Source of the DNA: Deltaproteobacteria bacterium
Lineage (GTDB): Bacteria > Myxococcota_A > Polyangia > DRWM01 > JAAZOP01
Direction of reading: 5' to 3'
DNA: 59,583 nt
Assembly (NCBI GenBank): GCA_016218765.1
Contig: JACRCZ010000133.1
Location: 1 to 59,583 of the forward strand
Positions within the stretch are counted from its first letter, which is position 1. Each line of letters starts with the position of its first letter. The notes beneath the pieces are model-generated. The model made no database searches, was not told where the DNA came from, and saw nothing but the letters and a program-made list of their open reading frames with translations. Made by a program: the position numbers and the translations under genes. Shown here in pieces: positions 27,120 through 36,370 of this stretch.

Positions 27120-30100
27120 GTGGGCGACGCGATTGCAAGGCTCCGGAAGCTCGTCGAGGCGGCCCGCTCCATGCAGGCAGCGGCCGATCCCGACGAGCTG
27201 TGCGACGTGGTCGTGCGCTGGGCTCGCGCGGTGTTCGACCTCGACAACTGCGCCGTGCTGCTGTTCGAGCCGGACGGCGAGACCCTGCGCATCCGCGCCG
27301 CGCACGGCTACGAGCCCAAGGTCGTCGAGAGCTGGCGCGGCGGGCGCGGCAAGGGCCTGACCGGCCGCGCCGTGGAGGAAGGCCGCGTCGTCGTCGTCGG
27401 GGACGTCACCGCCGAGCCGTCGTACGTCGAGGGAGTCTCGGGAGCACGCTCCGAAATCGCCGCGCCGCTGCTCGTCGAAGGCAAGCCGATCGGCGTCCTG
27501 GACCTCGAAAGCGCGCGCGCGGGCGCCTTCGGAGACCTCGACCTGGCACTGTTCTCCTCCTTCGCCGACCAGGCCGCGGCCGCGCTCCACAACGCCCTGC
27601 TGCGCGTGGAGGCGGACGGGAAACGGCACGAGGCGGAGCGGACCGCGTTCGAGATGACCGCCCTGGTCGCCGCCGGACGCAAGCTGGCGACCGTGCTCGA
27701 CCCCGAGCGCCTGCTCGTGGAAATCCTCGGCGTCGTGCGCGAAACCCTGCGCGTGCCGCGCTGCGCCGTGCTGCTGCTCGACGAGACGACCGGCGAGCTG
27801 GTGCTGCGCAAGGCCGTGGGCTACGGCGTGCCGGAAGGCCTGCGGATCCCCCTCGGCAAGGGCGTCACGGGCGAGGTCGCCGCGACGGGCCGGCCCGCAC
27901 GCGTCGGAGACGTGGCGAAGGACGGCCGCTACATCTCCGGCGTCCAGGGCGGACGCTCCGAGATGGCCGTGCCCGTCCGACTCGACTCCAAGGTCGTCGG
28001 CGTCCTCGACGTCGAAGCCCTCGACCCCGACGCGTTCGACGACTCCGACCAGCGCCTCCTCGAAGCCCTCGCCGACCAGGTCGCCGCAGCCCTCCACAAC
28101 GCCAACCTCACCGGCCGCGTCGGACGACGCGCCCAGCGCCTCGCCCTCCTCAGCCGAGCGGGCCGCGTCATCGCCACCGTCCTCGATCCGGACGCCGTCC
28201 TCTACCGCATCCTCGAGCTGGCCTCCGAGGCGCTCGGCTTCCAGCGCTGCGCCCTCCTGCTCAAGGACCCCTTCGGCGCCGACCTGCTCGTCCGCGCCGC
28301 CATGGGCTACGGCGACGTCGTCGGAAAACGCATCCCCTCCGGACAGGGCATCTGCGGGACCGTGTTCCGCTCCGGCACCCCGGAGGTCGTCGCCGACGTC
28401 ACCAAGGATCACCGCTACGTCCCCGGCCTCGAAGGCGGCCGCACCGAAATGGCCGCCCCACTCCGCCTCGACGGCACCATCATCGGCGTCCTCGACGCCG
28501 AAAGCCCCAAGGTCGACGCCTTCGACCCCGACGACCTCGACCTCTTCTCCGGCTTCGCCGCCCACGCCGCCGTCGCCATCCAGAACGCCGGCCTCCACGA
28601 CGAGCTGGAACGCCGCACCGCCGAGCTCGACCGCCGCGCCCACCGCCTCGCCATCCTCCACCAGGCCGGCCAGGCCATGGCCACGGCCCTCGACCCCGAC
28701 CTCGTCCTCCACGAAGTCCTCCGGCTCGCCGGAACGGCCCTCGCCTTCTCCCGCTCCGCCGTCCTCCTCCTCGACCGCGAAAAGGGCGACCTCGTCGTCC
28801 GCGCCTCCGTCGGCTACGGCGACATCCAGGGCAAACGCATCCCCCTCGAAGGCACCCACAGCGGCGAGGTCGTCCGCGACGGCAAGGGCCTCCTCATCGC
28901 CGACGTCACCCGCGACTCGCGCTACGTCCAGGGCAGCTCCGGCGCCCGCTGCGAGATGATCGCACCCATGAAGGTCCGCGGCGAAACCATCGGAACCGTC
29001 GACGCCGAAAGCCCCGTCGAAGGCGCCTACGACCAGGACGACCTCGAGCTCCTCGAGGTCTTCGCCTCCCACGCCGCCGCGTCCATCCACAACGCCCGCA
29101 TGTTCCAGAAGGTCGAGGACGCCAACACCGCCCTGCGCGCCAACATCAAGGAGATGGAACGCCTCAACCGCGAGCTGGAACAGTACGCACGCCAGATCGC
29201 CGGCGCCAACGACGCCCTGGAACGACAGGTCCGCCAGCTCCTCGCCCTGCACCGCGCCGGACAGACCATCACCTCCAGCCTCGACCTCGATACCACCCTG
29301 CAGCGCATCCTCGCCATGACCCGCGACATCATCGATACCTCGTCCTCCACCATCAAGCTCCTCGACCTCGAGACCAAGGAGCTCCGCGTCCGCGCCTCCT
29401 CGGGCGTCTCCCGGCAGGGCGAACCCACCGTCGATGTGCCCCTGCGCGTCGGCGAACGCACCATCGGCGTCTTCGAGCTCGCCAAGGGCAAGGCGTTCGG
29501 CGAAGAAGAACACCGCATGCTCGAAACCCTCGCCTCCCAGGCCGCCATCGCCATCGAGAACGCGCGCCTGTTCGACGAGACCCAACGAACCTACTACGAC
29601 ACCCTCCGCTCCCTCGCCGGCGCCCTCGAAGCCCGCGACGCCTACACCCAGGGCCACTCCGAACGCGTCGCCAAGCTGTCGATGCGCATCGCCGAGAAAC
29701 TCGGCCTGCCCGAGGACGACCGCAAGGAGATCTACTCCGCGGCCCTGCTGCACGACATCGGCAAGATCGGCGTGCGCGACGAGGTGCTGCTCAAGCCGGG
29801 CCGCCTCACCCCGGAGGAAATGGCCATCATCCGCGGCCACCCCATCTTCGGCGACGCCATCCTCGGACCCCTCAAGTTCCTCGGCAACGTGACCGGGATG
29901 GTCAAGCACCACCACGAGCGCTGGGACGGCAAGGGCTACCCCGACGGCCTCAAGGGCGAGGACATCCCCCTCGCCTCCCGCATCGTCGCCGTCGCCGACT
30001 CCTTCGACGCCCTCACCTCCGACCGCCCCTACCGCGACCGCAAGACCCTCGGAGAAACCCTCCGCATCGTCGAAGAGGAAACCGGCCGCCAGTTCGACCC

Positions 30101-30176
30101 CAAGGTCGTCCAGGCCCTCTTCGGCGTCCTCGGCGAGTCCAAGAGCGGCGGCGACGAGATCGCCGAGCCGAGCTAG
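27120..30176 (+). CDS. Multi-GAF HD-GYP cyclic-di-GMP phosphodiesterase-like protein
   Basis: This soluble protein of about 1018 residues has four full GAF domains (about 11-160, 175-325, 340-490, 505-655). A coiled-coil linker (about 660-715), a shorter fifth GAF (about 717-820) and a C-terminal HD-GYP domain (about 824-997) follow. The HD-GYP motifs HDIGKIG, RGHPIFGD, HHHERWDGKGYPDGL and VADSFDALTSDRPYR are intact, so it probably hydrolyses cyclic di-GMP. The GAF domains likely sense small ligands or redox state; the ligand is unknown. I chose the GTG at 27120 because AAGGAG stands five bases upstream. ATG 27030 and TTG 27003 are in frame but have poor sites and low-complexity leaders. Confidence 0.9.
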   Translation: MGDAIARLRKLVEAARSMQAAADPDELCDVVVRWARAVFDLDNCAVLLFEPDGETLRIRAAHGYEPKVVESWRGGRGKGLTGRAVEEGRVVVVGDVTAEPSYVEGVSGARSEIAAPLLVEGKPIGVLDLESARAGAFGDLDLALFSSFADQAAAALHNALLRVEADGKRHEAERTAFEMTALVAAGRKLATVLDPERLLVEILGVVRETLRVPRCAVLLLDETTGELVLRKAVGYGVPEGLRIPLGKGVTGEVAATGRPARVGDVAKDGRYISGVQGGRSEMAVPVRLDSKVVGVLDVEALDPDAFDDSDQRLLEALADQVAAALHNANLTGRVGRRAQRLALLSRAGRVIATVLDPDAVLYRILELASEALGFQRCALLLKDPFGADLLVRAAMGYGDVVGKRIPSGQGICGTVFRSGTPEVVADVTKDHRYVPGLEGGRTEMAAPLRLDGTIIGVLDAESPKVDAFDPDDLDLFSGFAAHAAVAIQNAGLHDELERRTAELDRRAHRLAILHQAGQAMATALDPDLVLHEVLRLAGTALAFSRSAVLLLDREKGDLVVRASVGYGDIQGKRIPLEGTHSGEVVRDGKGLLIADVTRDSRYVQGSSGARCEMIAPMKVRGETIGTVDAESPVEGAYDQDDLELLEVFASHAAASIHNARMFQKVEDANTALRANIKEMERLNRELEQYARQIAGANDALERQVRQLLALHRAGQTITSSLDLDTTLQRILAMTRDIIDTSSSTIKLLDLETKELRVRASSGVSRQGEPTVDVPLRVGERTIGVFELAKGKAFGEEEHRMLETLASQAAIAIENARLFDETQRTYYDTLRSLAGALEARDAYTQGHSERVAKLSMRIAEKLGLPEDDRKEIYSAALLHDIGKIGVRDEVLLKPGRLTPEEMAIIRGHPIFGDAILGPLKFLGNVTGMVKHHHERWDGKGYPDGLKGEDIPLASRIVAVADSFDALTSDRPYRDRKTLGETLRIVEEETGRQFDPKVVQALFGVLGESKSGGDEIAEPS

Positions 30177-30196
30177 CACGCCGCGACGCGAATCCG

Positions 30197-30222
30197 CTGG
30201 CGGATGTCCTCCGCTCCGCCAG
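30197..30222 (+). terminator. Possible hairpin terminator
   Basis: Perfect 8-bp arms CTGGCGGA (30197-30204) and TCCGCCAG (30215-30222) enclose a 10-base loop, 20 bases after the HD-GYP stop. No T-run follows, so this is a weak intrinsic-terminator candidate. It could equally be another regulatory hairpin. Confidence 0.35.
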
Positions 30223-30312
30223 GCGCGCTGCGTCGCATGCCGTGCCCGAGCGGCATGGCGATGCGGAACCGGGCTTCCGTGTGGTACGGTGCCGGTGCGA
30301 GGGAGGAACACC

Positions 30313-31161
30313 ATGAAGGTGATCGCGATCAACTCGACGTATCGGCCGAAGGGTTCGACGACGATGCTGACGAGGAAGGCGCTGGAGGGCGTCGCCTCGA
30401 CCGGGGTGGAAGCGGAGATGATCATGCTCCGGGACCACGACATCCGGTACTGCCAGAACTGCCTGAAGTGCTACCGGGACGTGGAGTCGGAGCTGGCGCC
30501 CTGCACGATCGACGACGATGTGACGGGCATCCTGCGCAAGATGCTGGACGCGGACGGGCTGATCTTCGCGTCGCCGGTGCATAACGGGTTCCTGACGGGC
30601 CTGATGACCGCCTTCTACGAGCGTGCGGTGTGGCGCGTGTGCAAGCCCACGGGCGAGCTGGCCGGTCTCAAGGGCGTGCCGGCGCCGCGCTCGACGAAGG
30701 TGCGGGCGATCGCGACCATCGCCAGCGCCGGCGGCATGCCGGAGAAGCTGGCCAAGCTGTGCAACGACGGGACGAAGTTCATCCGGGAGAACATGCCGAT
30801 GTCGTTCAACGGCCACTACGTCGGCGAGATCTACGCGGGTGCCGACCTGGTCCGGATGCCGGCGTCGGACCAGGACTGGCAGCGGCTGTACTTCCTGCGC
30901 CGGGTCTCCGACCGCCAGCTCCGCATGGCGTACGACCTCGGGGTCAAGATGGGCCAGACGCTCAACCGGGGCCGCCTCAAGCCCGATCGCGTGCTGGGCG
31001 GCTTCACGGCGGCCATGGCGAAGCTCTACATGAAGACGGTGCGGCTGTACAACGTGGTCGGGGAGAAGGAGGGAGGCGACGAGGCGCGAGCGAGCGTCTC
31101 GCCGCCCGAGCCGACCAGGCCGAGGGCGTCGACGACGCCGCGCCGCTCCCGGACGCCGTAG
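30313..31161 (+). CDS. Iron-sulfur flavoprotein / NADPH-dependent FMN reductase-like protein
   Basis: This 282-residue flavodoxin-fold protein starts MKVIAINSTYRPKGSTTMLT, where the S-T-x-R-x-x-G-S-T loop binds FMN phosphate. The Cys cluster C47-x2-C50-x2-C53-x10-C64 resembles the compact 4Fe-4S motif of archaeal-type iron-sulfur flavoproteins, with a longer last gap. The IFASPVHNGFLTGLMTAF segment binds the flavin ring. It is probably a cytoplasmic redox enzyme of unknown partner. The last 30 residues are Pro/Arg/Thr-rich and may be disordered. GGGAGGAA precedes the ATG. Codon choice shifts here to GCG, ACG, TCG and CTG, unlike upstream genes. Confidence 0.82.
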   Translation: MKVIAINSTYRPKGSTTMLTRKALEGVASTGVEAEMIMLRDHDIRYCQNCLKCYRDVESELAPCTIDDDVTGILRKMLDADGLIFASPVHNGFLTGLMTAFYERAVWRVCKPTGELAGLKGVPAPRSTKVRAIATIASAGGMPEKLAKLCNDGTKFIRENMPMSFNGHYVGEIYAGADLVRMPASDQDWQRLYFLRRVSDRQLRMAYDLGVKMGQTLNRGRLKPDRVLGGFTAAMAKLYMKTVRLYNVVGEKEGGDEARASVSPPEPTRPRASTTPRRSRTP

Positions 31162-31228
31162 ACGCAGAGCACGGGCGACGCGGTCGACCCGGCCGGGGCA
31201 ACCTGACGATCGAGGGCCCGCGTGGGAC

Positions 31229-32158
<930 letters not shown>

Positions 32159-32400
32159 CTCGTGCGAGGGCCCGGCGCTCCCGGAGCGATGGCGGGCAAG
32201 CCGGACGGAGCCGCATCGAGCTTGGGTGCGCGACGATCCGCGACCTGTTCGGCGGGGGCCATGACCCGCGCCCGGGCGGTCAGCCCCCCTGACGGCCCGC
32301 GAACCGCAACCCGACCTTGCGCCCGTCCGCCCATGATTCGTGTAGTGTACGGGAGGGACGCGACGCGACGCGGATCGCGCCCAGGAGGAGGATGGACGCC

Positions 32401-34266
32401 ATGAAGAGGCTCGTCGTCTGGTGCTCGATCGCGTTGCTGGTCGCAGGCTCGGGCTGCAAGAAGAAGGAGGGGGGAACGGAGGCTCCTCCGGCCACCGCCG
32501 CGCCGGCGGCGCCGGCGCAGGCCGCGAAAACCCCGGCGGCGACGCCGGCCCCGGCCGCGGACGCGGGCGCCGTCGCCGCGGCCCCGGACGGAGCGGCGCC
32601 GGCACCGCCGTCCACGGGCCGCGAGATGCCGTCGGCGGAGCCCGTGGCACCGGCGCTGACGCCGGAACAGGCGAAGCAGATGATCGGCGCGGCCGTGGAG
32701 GAGTACGCGAAACCGGCCGGGGCGCGCGACTGCGGCGGGATCATCCAGGTGCTCATTCCGGCGCTGCAGCTCGTCGCGCCGAACCCCACGGCGGAGGTCT
32801 GGCCCGCCTACGAGGCGCTGCAGAGCTGCCTGCACACGGTCGGGGCCTGGGCCACCCTGCTGCAGGTCTCGTACGCCATGCTCGACGCCGTGCCGGACAA
32901 GGCGCGCCCGTACTTCCTCGCCCGCGCCCTGATCGGGCTCGGGCGGCTCGAGCAGGCCGGCCAGGCCATCCAGGAGCTGGCCGGCAAGTTCCCGGACGAC
33001 GTGGAGCTGGCGACGGCCGCAGGCTTCCTGACCTGCGCGGCCAAACAGTGGGAGGCGTGCCTACAGGTCGCGGGCGCCACGCTGGAGCATGCCGACGAAG
33101 TGCAGGACGAGGACGTGAAGCGGGACGTCCTCGTGCGCACGCACTACTTCCGGCTGCAGGCCCTGTACCACCTGCACCGGCTCGACGAGGCCGACGGCGC
33201 CGTGACGGAGATGGACAAGATCTTCCCCGGCGATCCGCTGGTGACCTACCTCAAGCAGCAGCTCGCACTCGCGCGGGCCACCGGGATGGCGGTCGATTGG
33301 GTCTGCCAGGCCCCGATCCCGCTCGGCGCCTACCACCTCTTCTCCGCGACGCCGGGGGCGGTGGCCGGGCCGTTGTGCAAGTTCTCGCTGACCAGCTTCG
33401 CCGAGACCGACCGGCAGCTCCACCTGGAGGTCGAGATCCAGGGGCTCTCGGACCGCACCTCCCAGACCGTGATGCTGCTCAGGGCCGGCGCCCAGGACGT
33501 GCTGCTCGTCCCGCCGCTCAAGTTCGATTTCGACGTCGCCGGGCTGCGGGCGGAGCGCGAGGCGCAGCTCGCCTGGAAGATCACCGCGATCGAAGAGACG
33601 GGGGAGCGGGTGCTGTACGACGAGACCGTGGCGGTGAAGGTGCTGCCGCGCGACTCGCTGGTCCTGGAACGCAAGATCTCGACGGACGTCGTCGTCCCGG
33701 CCTACGAGAACATCGGTGCCTGGATCACCCCCAACGCCCGCGCCGTGGAGCAGTTCCTCACGGCGGCGAAGACACGCGCGCCGGGCGCGACGTTCGCGGG
33801 CGAGCAGACGGAAACGGGGCCGCAGGTGGAGGCGATCTGGAACGAGCTGCAGTCGCGCGGCGTGTCCTACGTGATGGACCCGTCCCTGTTCGCCGGCGCG
33901 GCGACGATACAGCGCACCCGGCTGCCGTCCGAAGTGCTGGCCTCGACGAATGCCCAGTGCCTGGAAGGGACGATCCTCTTCGCCAGCCTCATGGAGGCAA
34001 TCGGGTTGCGGCCCATCATCGTCCTCGTGCCCGGCCACGCCTTCGTCGGCTGGCACGGCACCGCGGCGGACGGCGTCGAGGCCGGGACCCCGATCTTCGT
34101 CGAGACCACGATGGTCCACGACGCGAAGTTCCTCGACGCGGTGAAGGTCGCCATGGCGCGCGTCGTCGAGGAACAGGGCAAGGGCAACTTCGAGCGCGGC
34201 GTCTCGACGATGCTCGAGCTGACCGACCTGCGGGCCCGCGGCATCACCCCGCAGCCGGTCGACTGA
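32401..34266 (+). CDS. Lipoprotein with TPR-like repeats and transglutaminase-like domain
   Basis: This 621-residue exported lipoprotein has a signal peptide ending in AGSGC (acylated Cys19), then an Ala/Pro-rich linker (about 25-75). Helical TPR-like repeats (about 90-290) lead to a beta-rich domain (about 320-440). The C-terminal region (about 455-600) has the transglutaminase-like pair: Cys near 520 in NAQCLEGTILFASLMEAIG and His near 545 in PGHAFVGWHG. It may be a cell-envelope protease-like, cross-linking or binding protein. The third catalytic residue is not obvious. ATG 32401 is favoured over the ATG at 32392, with GGAGG nine bases upstream. Its 3' end overlaps the convergent acyltransferase gene by 23 bases. 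Confidence 0.8.
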   Translation: MKRLVVWCSIALLVAGSGCKKKEGGTEAPPATAAPAAPAQAAKTPAATPAPAADAGAVAAAPDGAAPAPPSTGREMPSAEPVAPALTPEQAKQMIGAAVEEYAKPAGARDCGGIIQVLIPALQLVAPNPTAEVWPAYEALQSCLHTVGAWATLLQVSYAMLDAVPDKARPYFLARALIGLGRLEQAGQAIQELAGKFPDDVELATAAGFLTCAAKQWEACLQVAGATLEHADEVQDEDVKRDVLVRTHYFRLQALYHLHRLDEADGAVTEMDKIFPGDPLVTYLKQQLALARATGMAVDWVCQAPIPLGAYHLFSATPGAVAGPLCKFSLTSFAETDRQLHLEVEIQGLSDRTSQTVMLLRAGAQDVLLVPPLKFDFDVAGLRAEREAQLAWKITAIEETGERVLYDETVAVKVLPRDSLVLERKISTDVVVPAYENIGAWITPNARAVEQFLTAAKTRAPGATFAGEQTETGPQVEAIWNELQSRGVSYVMDPSLFAGAATIQRTRLPSEVLASTNAQCLEGTILFASLMEAIGLRPIIVLVPGHAFVGWHGTAADGVEAGTPIFVETTMVHDAKFLDAVKVAMARVVEEQGKGNFERGVSTMLELTDLRARGITPQPVD

Positions 34267-35170
34267 CCCCCGCCGCGTCGAACCGCCCCGTGGCGTAGAA
34301 CCCCGCCAGAAGCGCGTCCTTCTCGCGAAAGCGCTCCGCCAGCCACTCCGCCAGCTCCGCCTCCCCCGCCGGCAGCTCGGCCGTCGGGAACCGGCGGACG
34401 TGCAGGTGCGCACGCTCGACGTAGCCCAGCATGAACTGCCGCAGCGTCGGAACCCCACCCTCGTACCCGATCGTCACGTCGTACACCGCGTCGAGCTGCT
34501 CCCGCAACCCCACCATCGATCCGACGAATCCCCGCGGCCGCGGATACTGGACGTGCCGGAGCGGCTCGAGCCCCTGCCCGCGAGCCCACGCCCGGCTCCG
34601 CTCGAGTTTCCCCGCCGTCAGCCGCGTGCCCTCCGGGAACAGCACCAGCCACACCGGAACTCGATCGCGACGCAACCGCGCGAACGTCCGCTCGATCCCC
34701 GCCCGGTCCGCCGCCCAGTCGCGCTTCACGAACACGCTGCCCAGGAGATACAACCCCCAGCCGACCCCAGGCACCCACTTCAGCCCGTCCTTCACGAACC
34801 ACCGCATCTCGCCCAGCCGCCCCTTGCTGCGCGCGAACATCATGAGGAACGTGATGTCCGCCATCTGCTGGTGGTTCGCGAGCACCAGGGCCGTCTCCTC
34901 GTCCGGCACCGCGTCCCCCGTCACCACGATGTGCGTCCCATGCAGCCGCCGCGCCAGCTCGATGCACCAGCCCCACCACGTGTCGGCACCCCACCGGCCG
35001 AAACCGTTGAACGCCCGCGCCGAGAACGGCCGCAGCACCACCGTCGCAAGCTGCGCCGCGTTGAACGCCAGCAGCGTCGAGCCCAGGAAGGCCGAAACCG
35101 GCACCACCTTCGCCAACGCTCGCGCCCGCCGACCGGGCTCCGGAGGATCCTTCAACGGTGGTAACGGCAT
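34244..35170 (-). CDS. 1-acyl-sn-glycerol-3-phosphate acyltransferase-like (PlsC family)
   Basis: This 308-residue membrane-associated acyltransferase has the catalytic H100-x4-D105 motif (ANHQQMAD) and the phosphate-binding FPEGTR (178-183). It has hydrophobic stretches near 24-48 and 130-146. The family transfers acyl groups to lysophosphatidic acid or related lysolipids during phospholipid synthesis. The C-terminal extension (about 200-308) resembles the LCLAT/AGPAT-like subgroup (YDVTIGYEGG), found in some bacterial homologues. The gene stands alone between a convergent lipoprotein gene and a YVTN-propeller gene 86 bases downstream of the latter's stop. Confidence 0.87.
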   Translation of the reverse strand: MPLPPLKDPPEPGRRARALAKVVPVSAFLGSTLLAFNAAQLATVVLRPFSARAFNGFGRWGADTWWGWCIELARRLHGTHIVVTGDAVPDEETALVLANHQQMADITFLMMFARSKGRLGEMRWFVKDGLKWVPGVGWGLYLLGSVFVKRDWAADRAGIERTFARLRRDRVPVWLVLFPEGTRLTAGKLERSRAWARGQGLEPLRHVQYPRPRGFVGSMVGLREQLDAVYDVTIGYEGGVPTLRQFMLGYVERAHLHVRRFPTAELPAGEAELAEWLAERFREKDALLAGFYATGRFDAAGVSRPAAG

Positions 35171-35256
35171 GACGCACCCCTCTCCTGCCGGAAGGGTCGC
35201 GCCCCTCTACCCGACTTCGCCCCCGCGCTCAAGCCCGGTTTCCCCCGCCCCGCCCC

Positions 35257-36288
35257 TCACTCCGGATCGTAGATCTCCAGCGAAATCAGCTCGGCGCTCG
35301 ACCAGCCCGTCACCCACAGGCGCGTGCCGGCCGCGTTGATCGCGAGGCCGGAAGGCTGGTTGATGTCCGGAATCGCCACCTGGCGCGCCCCGAACGTCTC
35401 CAGGTCCACCACCGAAACCTCGTGGGAACAGTAGTCCGCCGCGTACAGCCACCTCTCGTCCGGCGAGAACACGATCGTCTTGGGACACTCCCCCACCCCG
35501 ATGCGCTCGACGACCTCCAGCGACTCCGTGCTCACCACGTAGATCGCCCGCTTGCCGATCGAGCTGACGTAGAGACGGTCGCCCGCGCGGTTGATCAACA
35601 TGTGCCGGGGGTACGACCGGGCGATGAGGTCGGCCTGGCGCGTCACCGCCAGCGTCGCGATGTCGATCTCGTGCAGGTCGTGCGACCCGTGGTTGCCCAC
35701 CCAGAGCTTCGTCCCGTCCGGACTCACCGCCATCCCTCGGGGCTGCGTGCCCACGCGCACCTTGCCCAGCACCTCGCCCGTCGCCGTGTCCACCGCCGAG
35801 ACGTAACCGTGGGCCCAGCAGCTCGCGAACAGCTTCGACCCGTCGGGCGTCAACACCAGCACCTTCGGCTCGCTCTCCACGGCCACCTTCTGCCGGATCT
35901 CGTGCGTCGCAGGGTCGATGAACAGCACCTGGTCGTTGCGGAAGTCGGAGACGTACACCGTGCCGCCGTCCGGAGCCCACACCGACTCCACGACGTTCGC
36001 GCTCTCCATGTCGATCTGCGCCGTCAGCTCCAGCGTCTCCGCATCGTAGAAGTAGATGTTCTTGTTCGTGCGCCGCCCGAAGTTGGTCACGACCAGCGTC
36101 CGGCCGTCCGGACTCATCGTCACCCCCTTGGGCTGCGCCGCCGTCGCCACCCGCTCCAGCACCCGCACCCGCCGCGCCGGCGTCGGCGGCCGCTCCTCCG
36201 CCGCGAAGACCGCGCCGCCCACCAGCGCCGAAACCACGAGCAGGATCCAGGGCCACGACCAGAGCTTGCGGACCGTACGGGGGTTCAT
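35257..36288 (-). CDS. Exported YVTN-family beta-propeller protein
   Basis: This 343-residue protein has an N-terminal hydrophobic segment (about 9-28) that may be a signal peptide or anchor, then a seven-bladed YVTN/Lactonase-like propeller. Blade repeats are plain: MSPDGRTLVVTNFG, APDGGTVYVSDFRNDQV, TPDGSKLFASCWAHGYVSAVD, SPDGTKLWVGNHGSHDL, AGDRLYVSSIGK and SPDERWLYAADYCSH. Similar proteins are often surface or periplasmic and of unknown role. The ATG has AGGAGG seven to eight bases upstream. It is a separate transcription unit or follows the Cys-rich lipoprotein gene (82-base gap). Confidence 0.85.
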   Translation of the reverse strand: MNPRTVRKLWSWPWILLVVSALVGGAVFAAEERPPTPARRVRVLERVATAAQPKGVTMSPDGRTLVVTNFGRRTNKNIYFYDAETLELTAQIDMESANVVESVWAPDGGTVYVSDFRNDQVLFIDPATHEIRQKVAVESEPKVLVLTPDGSKLFASCWAHGYVSAVDTATGEVLGKVRVGTQPRGMAVSPDGTKLWVGNHGSHDLHEIDIATLAVTRQADLIARSYPRHMLINRAGDRLYVSSIGKRAIYVVSTESLEVVERIGVGECPKTIVFSPDERWLYAADYCSHEVSVVDLETFGARQVAIPDINQPSGLAINAAGTRLWVTGWSSAELISLEIYDPE

Positions 36289-36370
36289 CGAAAATCCTCC
36301 TGTCGAGCCGGACCATAGGCACGGGCCCTTGGACGCGGCAAGTTCCGGGACGTTCAAACCGGTGAAGGAC

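Noticed and set aside
26882..30316. Long frames on both strands over the HD-GYP gene (1144 and 1132 residues)
   Set aside because: They are mirror frames of the GAF/HD-GYP gene, whose motifs are complete; the alternatives are low-complexity.
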